From Sva-07 sp963716095 (GTDB taxonomy: Bacteria; Actinomycetota; Acidimicrobiia; Acidimicrobiales; Ilumatobacteraceae), in NCBI GenBank assembly GCA_963716095.1, contig CAVQSV010000018.1:1-64000 (forward strand): DNA of 64,000 nt, in the 5' to 3' direction. The notes under the pieces are model-generated. The model saw nothing but the letters and a program-made list of their open reading frames with translations, had not been told where the DNA came from and ran no database searches. A program made the position numbers and the translations under genes. Below, in pieces: positions 1-9,035 of this stretch (the first letter of the stretch is position 1; each line of letters opens with the position of its first letter).

Positions 1-149
1 TTTGTCGTTTCTTTTTTTCTTTTTCTTGGAGCGTGTAAGTTGGCGGGATCTTCGAAAGCAAGAACAGGTTTAATGGCATTTTTCATATCGACAATAATTA
101 CTTCGCCTATTTTTTTCATTTCTTCTATTTCAGAAAGACCGTTTGCCAT
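1..149 (-). CDS. Partial small protein, C-terminus off the window
   Basis: An open frame starts with ATG at 149 on the minus strand and runs off the left edge. A TAGGAG ribosome site lies about ten bases upstream. The visible 49 residues start MANGLSEIEEMKKIGE and end in a basic, lysine-rich stretch. I recognise no family. The good ribosome site and AT-rich codon use make it a plausible real gene of the same AT-rich source as its neighbours. Confidence 0.4.
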   Translation of the reverse strand, partial: MANGLSEIEEMKKIGEVIIVDMKNAIKPVLAFEDPANLHAPRKRKKETT

Positions 150-540
150 TTCCTAGGCTCCTAATAACCTTTTGCTTCGTTTTCTCGCCAAAACGAACTG
201 TCTCCACAATTTGAATCTGTGTTCTGCCGCTTGGTACTTTTTTTATTCTGACAAACATAAAAGTAAGTGTAATGAATTTTTAAAGAAAAGGTCAATACGC
301 GTGACACCACATTTGGCGGGTTTTAGAAAAAAAATATTTTTATCTTTGTATCAATAAGTTAAAGAATTGAAAAATCAAAACTAACCCTTCAACTGTCAAA
401 GTCAGGAAAAGCTACCTATCAATAAATGACCTAGACGCTGTAATCGTCTTCGAAAATAACGTAAACTTATGACCCTTGATAGAAATCCATTTCCGGCAGA
501 AAGTAAAAATCATAATCAGTGGCTGCTTGATAGTTGCCAT
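150..540. other. AT-rich stretch with no supported gene
   Basis: About 390 bases of AT-rich DNA between the first partial gene and the end of the broken minus-strand gene. Short open frames exist on the plus strand but their products look random and they lack ribosome sites. I see no repeat, RNA gene or terminator with confidence. Confidence 0.5.
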
Positions 541-1028
541 TTATTCTCTGGCGGACTTATCTTGTGACCAGGCTTCATGCACCTTAATAATATTACGATG
601 TCTAGTATCGACACCCAACTTATTTTTATGTTGTTTTACTATATCAGCGATACCATCTCGATAGTCTTTTCTATAGGTCTCTTCATCCACAATTAGCGAA
701 TAATACAAGCACATAATCTGTCAGCAGCATTAAGGTAATGTTCTCTTCTTCTTTCATAAATCATATTAAGACTTTTCAAAATAGAACTGCTTTCTGATTT
801 TTCTGCATCTGATAACTTTAAGATGTCACCAGCAACGGTTGCTAAATCAGAGCGGGCTTTTGCAAGATTTTGTCTCCCGTAACAACAGCCATAAAATTAG
901 AAATTTCGTTTGACTTTATTCCGTTAGCGATGGATTTTGCCATTGATCTTAATTGAAGGATAACAAAACTCAGCCCAAACAATGCTATAGCTGTTTGAGC
1001 AATGGCAATATCTATCTGAAAGTAACAC
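541..1028 (-). pseudogene. Small membrane-anchored protein, frameshifted twice or more
   Basis: Reading three frames in turn on the minus strand gives one coherent protein of about 160 residues. It has an N-terminal hydrophobic segment (IAIAQTAIALFGLSFVI), a middle helical part (ARSDLATVAGDILKLSDAEK) and a C-terminal part ending QDKSARE and TAA at 541. A likely GTG start at 1028 overlaps the stop of the upstream gene as TAGTG, with GAGGAG as ribosome site; a frameshift just after it is needed to reach the hydrophobic segment. I recognise no family. The frame changes are probably sequencing indels, since every long gene nearby shows them. Confidence 0.45.
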
Positions 1029-1294
1029 TATCTACTCCTCGGCTTTCCCGTTAAGTATTCTTCAGCGGCTAATAAATTATTTAAAGCTTGAGCCGCAGCG
1101 GCTTCTTTCAGCATAAGTTTAGGTTCTTCACGATACTCTCGAAGAGTATCCTCCCAAAATTGTTTCTTTCCTTTTGGGTATGGTGAATTAGCCAATTGAC
1201 CGTCGATTCGATCGATTTCTTTATAAAACTCAGCCTTGCTACGGCATTCAGCCAATCGACGTGCACACTGTTTAACAAAATCATATAAAACCAT
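1028..1294 (-). CDS. Hypothetical protein, 88 aa
   Basis: An intact short frame that starts with ATG at 1294 behind a GGAG site seven bases upstream and ends in TAG overlapping the next gene's GTG. The product is charged and mostly helical (MVLYDFVKQCARRLAECRSK at the start, a glutamate- and alanine-rich end) with no signal peptide or membrane segment. The overlap suggests it is co-transcribed with the membrane-anchored protein that follows. No family is recognised. Confidence 0.5.
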   Translation of the reverse strand: MVLYDFVKQCARRLAECRSKAEFYKEIDRIDGQLANSPYPKGKKQFWEDTLREYREEPKLMLKEAAAAQALNNLLAAEEYLTGKPRSR

Positions 1295-1462
1295 AAAATC
1301 TCCATTGGTAAAAATTATAAGCCGAATTGCAAATTTAACGAAATTACAAATACAAAACTTTTACCTTTAGCAACCGATAACAAAAAATTAAGCCGGAAAT
1401 ATCAGATAGATGCAGCATTAAATCTAACTCTGTCAAAAGAAATAGATAAAAGATAGATGTAA

Positions 1463-1666
1463 TCAATATCCGCGCTCATTATTTCCTTTTATCCTTTGGC
1501 GAACAGGATCTTTGCCATAACTGTTTGGATTAGAAATTTTTCCGTCTTGGTTGTGTGGTATAAGTTCCCGTCCATCTTTTCGTGCAATATCACGAGCAAC
1601 GTTTAAAACGTCTTGTTTAGTATCACCAACATAGCTGGCTCGATCGCATTCCGGCTTTTTTGCCAC
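1463..1666 (-). CDS. DUF2188 domain protein
   Basis: A 67-residue protein with the pattern of DUF2188: a helix carrying ARDIARKDGRELIPHNQDGK followed by ISNPNSYGKDP. In this family the conserved end is an I-x-H-x-x-DGKI-x-x-x-x-SYG-x-DP block, which is present here. The start is GTG at 1666 with AGGA about nine bases upstream. The function of DUF2188 is unknown; such proteins are short and often found on mobile or accessory DNA. Confidence 0.7.
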   Translation of the reverse strand: MAKKPECDRASYVGDTKQDVLNVARDIARKDGRELIPHNQDGKISNPNSYGKDPVRQRIKGNNERGY

Positions 1667-2083
1667 TTCCGTCTTTCCTGTGAGTTACATGTATTTTCTT
1701 TCTTGTCATAAAATTACCTATCAATTAATTAATGTCAAAAAAAATATAGATCAGCATTAGGAATTATTGTTCAGACGCGATCGTCTAATATAAGGTAAAG
1801 CCTAATCGGATCTCTAAGAAAAATCTAAGGCGCATTTTGTTATTGTCAAGGTGCTACCAATACATTTCCAAATCCACATCACTACGGACTTGTGTATAAA
1901 CACCTGATATTTTTGGGACATAAAGCGCACGAAATAAATTTTTAAAAAAACACTGTAATTATAGTAAGTTTTGCCACAAAGAAAAAATTGATTTTATAAT
2001 TATTATAGTTGATTTTATGATTATTATATATTGTGTTTTTGTTTATGCGAATTCTAAAATTTATAATGCGAAGTGAGATTTTT
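1667..2083. other. AT-rich intergenic region
   Basis: About 415 bases of very AT-rich DNA between divergent genes (DUF2188 leftward, radical SAM rightward). It contains short near-repeats of TGATTTTATRATTATTATA around 1,988-2,032, which could hold the promoters of both genes. I see no coding frame or structured RNA that I can support. Confidence 0.45.
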
Positions 2084-3514
2084 ATGGATTTTGACGAAAA
2101 GCACATTGAAGCACGATCTGGGCAAAATGGTGAAAATATTTATAAATTTCCGGCACGTCTGACTACGACTGCAATCACAAAAACCAAGAGACGCCATAAA
2201 GCGGACAGAAGAGTACGACAATGGCAACAGCACACCCATTTATGATGAAATAAAGAAGCAAGCTGATAAATTATCCCAGCAATCACGCTACCCGGTTTCG
2301 TTTGATTATTCAGTTTACCAAAAACTTGAGCAGCGTTTTAAAGAAAAGCCACCAAGAGGCGGAATTGTATTTAAAGGCCCTCTGAAACTTATAAACCATC
2401 ACTACTCCTGCCAGGAATGTTTGTATGCATTCATGGTCGATACGTATGGACGAGGATGTGTTCATAATTGCGCTTACTGCTACGCTAGATCTGAATTGGT
2501 TGTACATGGATATTGGAACAAGCCATTTCCGATGCCTGTAAACTTTAACGATATATGGAAAATATTTTACACTGTCTTTGAAACTGATCGTCAATCAAAA
2601 TGGCGTGAAATTTTAGAGAAACGTATTCCAGTCCGCATTGGTTATGCTAGCGATTCGTTTATGTGGATGGATTTGAAATACAAGATTACTCAAGAACTGA
2701 TTAAACTTCTTAATTTCTATAAATATCCTTATATAATCGCAACGCGAAGTGATCTTGTTGCGCATGATACATATATCAATCTGATGGATAAAGACTTGTG
2801 TACCATACAGATGTCGATCATATCATTAAACGAAGATGTAAATAAAAAACTTGAACGAGGCGCACCCTCGGCCCATCGCAGGTTATTAGCTCTTGAAAAA
2901 CTTAATGACCATGGGTTTTGGACATCAGTAAGATTGAACCCAGTGTTTCCAATCCATGCCGATGGATATTTTACAAATTCGGAGGCGCTTACTGCGAGTA
3001 AGAAGGAGCTGAAACTTAATGTGTTTGACTGGGATATGATTGAACAGATGTGAGTATCTAGTTACCATCGATTATTGCGGGGTTTGGTCGGTTTTCATCT
3101 TATGCTATTAATCAGATGGATGAAGCTCTTCGTACTGATCTTAGACAATTTTACGATGGTCGAAAATTTTCAGATTCAAGAGATTTTCACTATTCAGACG
3201 CTGAAATTAGATATTATTATGAACGGATAAAAGCACTTTGTAAACGTTATGGTCTTGAATTCACAACTTGCTATATCGGTAACGGCGAAAGTCATTTCTG
3301 GAAAGACCAAGATCTTTGGGACAACAAACATGATTGTTGTAATGCTAAAAATAGAATTTCTGCTTTTAAAACAGATGCTCAATCGGTTCCTTTTCAATAT
3401 AGAAACAAATTCAGCACTTCAACATGTGGAAAGCAGAGCAGACCGCAGAGAGACAGTATAAATATTATTTCGCTGATCGATAAAGCCGAAGATAACCCGT
3501 TTTTAACCAAGTAG
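2084..3514 (+). pseudogene. Radical SAM protein (SplB-like / Rv2578c-PA0069-like), frameshifted
   Basis: Three reading frames joined give one protein of about 475 residues. The N-terminal part starts MDFDEKHIEARSGQNGENIY at 2084 (AAGTGAG upstream). After a frame change near 2,210 comes the radical SAM core with the cluster motif GCVHNCAYCYAR (CX3CX2C), then PVRIGYASDSF and RLNPVFPI. After a second change near 3,055-3,075 the end resumes with PSIIAGFGRFSSYAINQMDEA and closes with CYIGNGE and DCCNAKN, a cysteine pair typical of this subfamily's end. The three cysteines bind the [4Fe-4S] cluster that cleaves SAM. The substrate is unknown. It lies seven bases before the ASCH gene, so the two are probably one operon. 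Confidence 0.75.
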
Positions 3515-3521
3515 GCTCTTT

Positions 3522-3920
3522 ATGGCTAATAAGAAGCAATCATACACAGGAATAAACATTCAATACCCCATCTCTCAGATGATATTAAGTGGAGAAAAGA
3601 CCATAGAAACTCGGAAATACCCGATTCCTCCACAATATATCGGAAAAAAAATGGTAATTATTGAAACACCGGGAAAAACCGGAAAATTTAAGGCTCGCAT
3701 GGTCGGATTTGTAATATTCGGTGAGTCGTTTGAATATAAAAATAGCAAGGATTTTTATGCCAGATTGGATAAACATTGTGTTACTCCCGATTCAATATGG
3801 AAATGGACTCCCGGTGGAAAGAAATATGGATGGCCTATTTTATCTGTATATGCCCTACCGCAGCCTAAGCCAATAAAAAAAAGAAGAGGCATAAAATATA
3901 CCAAAAACATTGTCATATGA
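3522..3920 (+). CDS. ASCH domain protein
   Basis: An intact 132-residue protein, one of the few unbroken genes in the AT-rich part. The ASCH signature is near the N-terminus: ILSGEKTIETRKYPIP matches the G-x-K-x-x-E-x-R motif, followed by IGKKMVIIETPGK and a beta-rich middle, then a basic tail (KPIKKRRGIKYTKN). ASCH domains belong to the PUA-like fold and bind or process RNA or modified nucleic acid. It follows the radical SAM gene directly, which suggests a shared job; what that job is cannot be read from the sequence. Confidence 0.8.
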   Translation: MANKKQSYTGINIQYPISQMILSGEKTIETRKYPIPPQYIGKKMVIIETPGKTGKFKARMVGFVIFGESFEYKNSKDFYARLDKHCVTPDSIWKWTPGGKKYGWPILSVYALPQPKPIKKRRGIKYTKNIVI

Positions 3921-3961
3921 ATGGTTTTAAGATTTCCACCGACTAACAAGCAACACGAACC

Positions 3962-6900
3962 TCAGCCACAGGCGCATGTTCTATCACTTACTTTAATGTG
4001 ATCAACTTCATAAGCAGAGCGGATGAGCTTTTCCAGAGCATCGTAAGTATTTTGGTCGAATCTCTTATTCAATTCTCTAGCATATTTAATAATTTCAGCC
4101 TTATTTTTGGCATTCACAACCTCGGAAAAACTCTTCCGTTCCAAACTGTGTTCTACATACTCAAACATGCCTTTACTCTTCAATTTCGCAATTTTTTTGT
4201 ACCGATATTCCACTACTCTAGAATTTAGTATCGCCTGTAAATATAGAAGTTCTTCTATATTACCGTTGAATTCGAAGATGCAAATATGTGTCAGTCAGTC
4301 CTAAATATTTAAACTGGGTGTCCAACGCAAATTTATTTGAGTCTGCGTAAAAAGGACATATTAGACGAGGATGTATATATTTTTCTTTATGCAGCGGCCA
4401 CGTATATCTGTACCATTCACAGTTCCCACGCTTGAATGCCGCTCTTCTTGCAGCTGATCCTTAAATTGTAAAATATGATCTCTAAGATCCGAAGGCACTT
4501 TATTTAGCTCGTGTATATGGTCGATATAAACAATTTTCTTGTTCGCGTTATTAATCGAGTATTTACCGATGTTTGAATTTTTCAGCCAATCTTTGACGCA
4601 TGCTTTTGCCTCATTGCTCAACGAGTCATAGACATCATCATCAATCTGGAAACACTTCTTTTTAGCCCTGTTTCCATGCCCTTCCCGATAAAGAAGTTCG
4701 AAAAGTCCCTAAGTGGGCGGGTGTTTCGTCGAATGCGTTAAGGAATTCTTCCTCGCCGCCGCTATAAACGAGATTCCATTGGCTTGTTTCAAAGCATGAA
4801 CTGTAGATGTCGTTAATTTCAAACGTGTCTTGCTCTTGTGCTAACAACAGTGCTTTTTCGACTTCTTCCTGGCTTACCGCGTCATCTTTTATTCGCATTA
4901 TTCTTGCATTTCTTTTCTTTTTTCCTAAGAATGCCAATAATGATTGCCGTTGTTATACCGACATCAAAAACATAAAAGCCACGGAAATCGCAAAGCAACT
5001 CAACATTTGAAAACCTGCTAATTATATCTCGCAATTTCGAAGCCTTCGCAGCTTCTATGAAAGCCCTCGAAACAATGAAGCCATAACGAGCAGCTTTTTC
5101 TTTGATTCCAAGCGCAAGAAAATAATAGTAAATGTCAGTTTTGTCCGTGTGCACTTCAGGAAAAGCTTCCTTTAGATGCTTTAGGTAAGGCGAATTGTTT
5201 CAAACGTTGAATCAACGTTATAATATGGAGGGTTTCCTACAAACGCAGAAAACCCATCGGTTTCATTGTAAACGCTATTAAATTCATCGGCCCAACGCAT
5301 TTTTAAAGAGTCTTTTGTAACCAATTTGTTCTTGAGACTTGCTAGTTGTTTACCTTTAGACGCAGTATTGAGCCATAAGGCAAACTTCGAAAGTCTTACG
5401 GCGTTTTTATTTATATCAACTCCATAGACACAATGATCTAGAATAATTTGTTTGATTTCTTCACTTCGATAAGATCGGATTCTTGGCTCTTTCATCAAAG
5501 CGCGCGAGTATACGGGATATAAATAATTGATCACACCGTTTAGAAAATGAGCCGAACCCATAGCAGGATCGCATATTTTTAATTGAAGTATTTCCTCTGC
5601 GGACTTTCCCTTGCAAAGTGGTTCTAACGTGTTCTTGACGATATATTGCACAATGTATTCTGGAGTATAATAACTTCCTGTGTTCTTTTTTGTTTCTTAT
5701 CTTCACATAAGTACAATTCTCCCTCATATACACGAATTGGCATACTGGGATTCATTTCGCTGCGAGGAACACTTTTCCATTCATACTTTATTGCCTTTCT
5801 TATAATAAATCATGTCGTGTTTCGCTCTTTTCATCTTATACTCAAGCATTCCTTCGTAAATTGTGCCAATCTGCTCCGGAGTTAACTGGGAGTAGGAAAT
5901 CGGAGTATTGCTATGTCCGTTTCCATCTTCGATAAACAGAAGGTTAAAAAGAATTCGGTACATGTTGAAATTGTTTATTTTGTGTTGCTTTACAAGCTTT
6001 GTCTCGTCACTATTGAATAAAGTCTCTTTGAAACCGAGAATTTGAAATCCCTTATTCTTTCGTTCTGTACCCTCAGTGATCATGTCGTATAGTTTGACAA
6101 GGCGATCATATACTTCATATCCATTTTGATTTTGAAATGGTTATCATCCCAGAAGTCGCATTCGGATTGAAGAGGATCGAAATAATCTGGAATAATCTCA
6201 GAAAAAACAGAAAGAGAATGTTCCATTCTATAAGCTGGAATATGCAACGGAAGAGTGCTACGTGATTCACAGTACAAAATAAAAAATGTATTTTGAAAAC
6301 ACGTGTGTTTCAGCTATGGACCGTAATGTATCAATGTCATCGTCACTAGACTTGGCAATTCCCTCAATACAATTAGCAACTAAATTCACCGTGTCGTAAA
6401 AGCGTAAGCCAAGTTTTTTTTCTGTGTAGGCCGCTCTTTTTAGATTCCTCAAATAGAAAATCCAAGAAAGTATCCTCACCCCCATAGGGTTCAAAGGCTT
6501 TTGGAGTAAAAAAGAAATAGAAATATCTAAACTGTTCATATACGTTCAGGCTGTATTGGTCTGTTATGTTTCCTGATGTCAGCTTATTCATCCCGACACA
6601 AAGCTCTTCTAAGTCGACTTCAAAATACCTATCGTCGGATATGTTTTCATTAAAGATGTGATAGAGCCTCCATATTTTTCCGTCCGTCAAAATCCCCCAA
6701 TTCTTATTAATGCGTTTCATATACGTATAAATTTGGTCTCGAAAATCCATATTATGCTTGAAAGCGTCATCGTCTCTATCTTCCCTAGTGATGTCGATTT
6801 GCTCAGATAGAATTCGTCCCCAATATTTTATTTCGAGGGGAACTGTAATCATCGATGAGAGTTTTCAATTCCCTGCTTTTCAATTTTCTCCCAAAATAAG

Positions 6901-7341
6901 AACACTTACTTTCTTCATTGAAAAGTAAGTAATCCGGTATTAAAGCCTTATTGGATTCTGTCTTGATGTTTACTTGTGGGCGACGCGTTTCTTGGCCACC
7001 CGATCAAAATCAAGAACAGGCATAATCCAGTTGTTGTCAGTGGTGGCTTCTTTCCAATTTGGAAATTCCTTAGCACAATCTTTATAGATCTCTGGTATAC
7101 ATCCGTTTGCTTTTACAACAAGCTGATAGTGTTGGGAATTAATGTCATAAATGCTCTCCCAGAGATCGGGGGCAATATCAGACAAGGCATTGTAAAGTAG
7201 GTAATCATCAAATACGCCTTTGTTGAATTTATATGGATCACGCCTTATAAAGGCTCTTTGTTTCTCCGCTTCTTTGAGCCGTGTTCCAGTCGTTTTTTTC
7301 TTCTCAAGCAGACGCTCTTTTTTTACATATGGACTATTCAT
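3962..7341 (-). pseudogene. Type IIG-like nuclease-N6-adenine methyltransferase, many frameshifts
   Basis: A single gene of about 1,125 codons broken into some ten frames. In order it shows: ATG at 7341 one base after the stop of the preceding gene; an N-terminal nuclease-like part with IPDYLLFNEE and LEIKYWGR (a PD-(D/E)xK pattern); WGILTDGKIWRLYH; the helical linker QLTPEQIGTIYEG; methyltransferase motif I DPAMGSAHFLNG near 5,560; motif IV GNPPYYN near 5,230; and a TaqI-like recognition end with ILNSRVVEYRYKKIA near 4,200. NPPY is the catalytic motif of gamma-class adenine methyltransferases. This order matches Type IIG enzymes and the methyltransferases of helicase-linked systems such as class 1 DISARM. 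The truncated SNF2 helicase lies upstream on the same strand. The frameshifts look like sequencing indels because the domains continue unbroken across them. Confidence 0.8.
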
Positions 7342-7342
7342 C

Positions 7343-7609
7343 TTAGATCTCCGTAATTTGTTTAACCAACAAATCAGAATCATTTCGACACTTTGGATAC
7401 AAAACATACTTTACTCTCTGATCTGCTTTTACTGTTTTAAACTTCTTTTTCGACCTAATTGCGGAATAATGAAAATATGCGGCAGCATTATCTTCTGTTA
7501 GAACGAAACCGACCCCTTTGATTTCATCAAAGTAAAGCGCTTCCTTTTCCCTGAGTAGCCATAAAGATCCCTCCTTGATCCTGAGATGGATAAGATTTTC
7601 TTTTGGCAT
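7343..7609 (-). CDS. Hypothetical protein between helicase and methyltransferase, 88 aa
   Basis: An intact 88-residue frame (MPKENLIHLRIKEGSLWLLR at the start) whose TAA at 7343 lies one base before the ATG of the methyltransferase gene. The product alternates short hydrophobic strands with lysine-rich turns, as in a small beta-sheet protein. No motif is recognised. Its position between the helicase and the methyltransferase on one strand, with almost no spacing, says it belongs to the same operon and possibly the same system. Confidence 0.55.
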   Translation of the reverse strand: MPKENLIHLRIKEGSLWLLREKEALYFDEIKGVGFVLTEDNAAAYFHYSAIRSKKKFKTVKADQRVKYVLYPKCRNDSDLLVKQITEI

Positions 7610-7670
7610 CGGATTAAAAGTTCCAATTATTAAGGAAGGAGTTTATAATATACTGTTATTACCGACAAAT

Positions 7671-9028
7671 TTATTGGAAGATGACCGAAATATTCATCAC
7701 CAACTCATCTTCATGGGCTATGCGAGATTGTTTTTCGATATCTTTGCGTGCTTTTGAACGCTCTTCGTTGCAAGATTTAATAATTTCCGCCCTTTCAGCA
7801 ATATTAGTTTCATCGGTCTCAAGACGTGATAACTGACGATTTAATTCAGTTCTTTCGGCAGCACTTAAAGCCCTATCTCATCAACACTTCCTAGTTTCAA
7901 TTTGCTTTTTGCGAATTTGATCAAGTTTAACATCAAGCTCAACAAGCAGATCATCTTTATATCCCTCAATTCGCTCAGATTCATACATCCAAAGATCAGT
8001 ATTTCGATCATTAAATTCTTCAAGAACTTTGCTTAAAAGAATCGAAATAAGAGCGGAGCTGATCTATTCGATACAATCAAATTTTCGTCTATAGCTTGTG
8101 TAGCCGGTACGCTTAGCAAATGATGAAGTGCTTCTTGGTCTTCAAATATTGATCCGTCTTCTGTAATAACCGCATAATACATAAAATCTTGTTTTTCCAA
8201 TGCGCTTATCTTTAATAAATATACTTCAAGACGACCTTTCTTGCCGCGCAACGGTTCGAGCGCTGATATTTTCATGACACTTGGTAACTGAAATACCAAG
8301 CCGCTTTCTTCAGAAGATTTACTCGCCAACGTTTTGAATACTTGCTGTACATCTGGATCATTTACCGGAAAAAATGGATGGTTTCGATTTCGTTCAAAGC
8401 TAATAGGGAAATTAGGAAGACCTTTAGTATTAAATTTAACGCAGCCATTACCAACTACATCAAACCCATCTTTTCCAACATACGAAAGGATTAAATCACG
8501 AACCAGATTCGCTCTTTATTGCAAGTTTTCCTTCAACTTCGGTTTTTATATTTTCAAGATTTACTTTTTGCACAACATCCTGGTCGAAATGGTAGACCAA
8601 GTTTTCAAAAGCCGTTTTCATCTTCTCGTCTATTTCATCTTTCAAACCTTCTACAATTTGCTGATACTGTTGTTCTAAAGCTTCCGGATCTTTTGCTTTT
8701 CTATAAAGTTCCAAAATACTAAGTTCGAAATTTGAATTTGAACTTAACGCTGAAATTACTTGATCACTCGCCCCAAATACTCCCTCAAATAGCCTAAATT
8801 TGTTTTTAAGTATGTCATAAACTTTAACTTCTGCTTTGTTTTTCTTATTGATAAAATTAACAACGAATACTTCATATTTTTGGCCATAACGATGGCATCG
8901 CCCAATTCTTTGTTCAATGCGCTGCGGATTCCAAGGAAGATCATAATTTATAATGAGATTACAAAATTGAAGATTTAGTCCTTCAGCTCCAGATTCGGTG
9001 CTAACAAAAACTTTAATATCATTTTCTC
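7671..9028 (-). pseudogene. SNF2-family helicase, N-terminus lost at the contig join, frameshifted
   Basis: The visible part starts in the second RecA-like domain at RENDIKVFVSTESGAEGLNLQ and continues NYDLPWNPQRIEQRIGRCHRYGQ, which are SNF2 helicase motifs V and VI with the arginine finger. A long C-terminal extension follows in three more frames: FPISFERNRNHPFFP, then ISALEPLRGKKGRL, then a coiled-coil part (LDVKLDQIRKKQIETRK ... SAAERTELNRQLSRLETDE) ending at TAA 7671. About 600 residues including the Walker A domain should lie upstream but the sequence changes to GC-rich foreign DNA at about 9,028. The family translocates on duplex DNA; beside a methyltransferase it is usually a restriction or anti-phage component (DrmD-like is one possibility). 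Confidence 0.8.
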
Positions 9029-9035
9029 GAGCACC
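9022..9035. other. Junction of AT-rich and GC-rich DNA (probable chimeric join)
   Basis: Base composition changes within about ten bases near 9,028. On the minus strand the GC-rich peptidase gene reads ...VVQTAETRLTVLE up to this point and then loses sense; the AT-rich helicase begins to make sense at RENDIKVF on the other side. Both genes are therefore cut inside conserved coding sequence. No target duplication, terminal repeat, integrase or tRNA is visible at the join. Confidence 0.8.

Noticed and set aside
1..9028. A genomic island recently inserted in the GC-rich genome
   Set aside because: Possible, but no mobility gene, attachment site or duplication is visible, and the much higher frameshift rate suggests a different source molecule.
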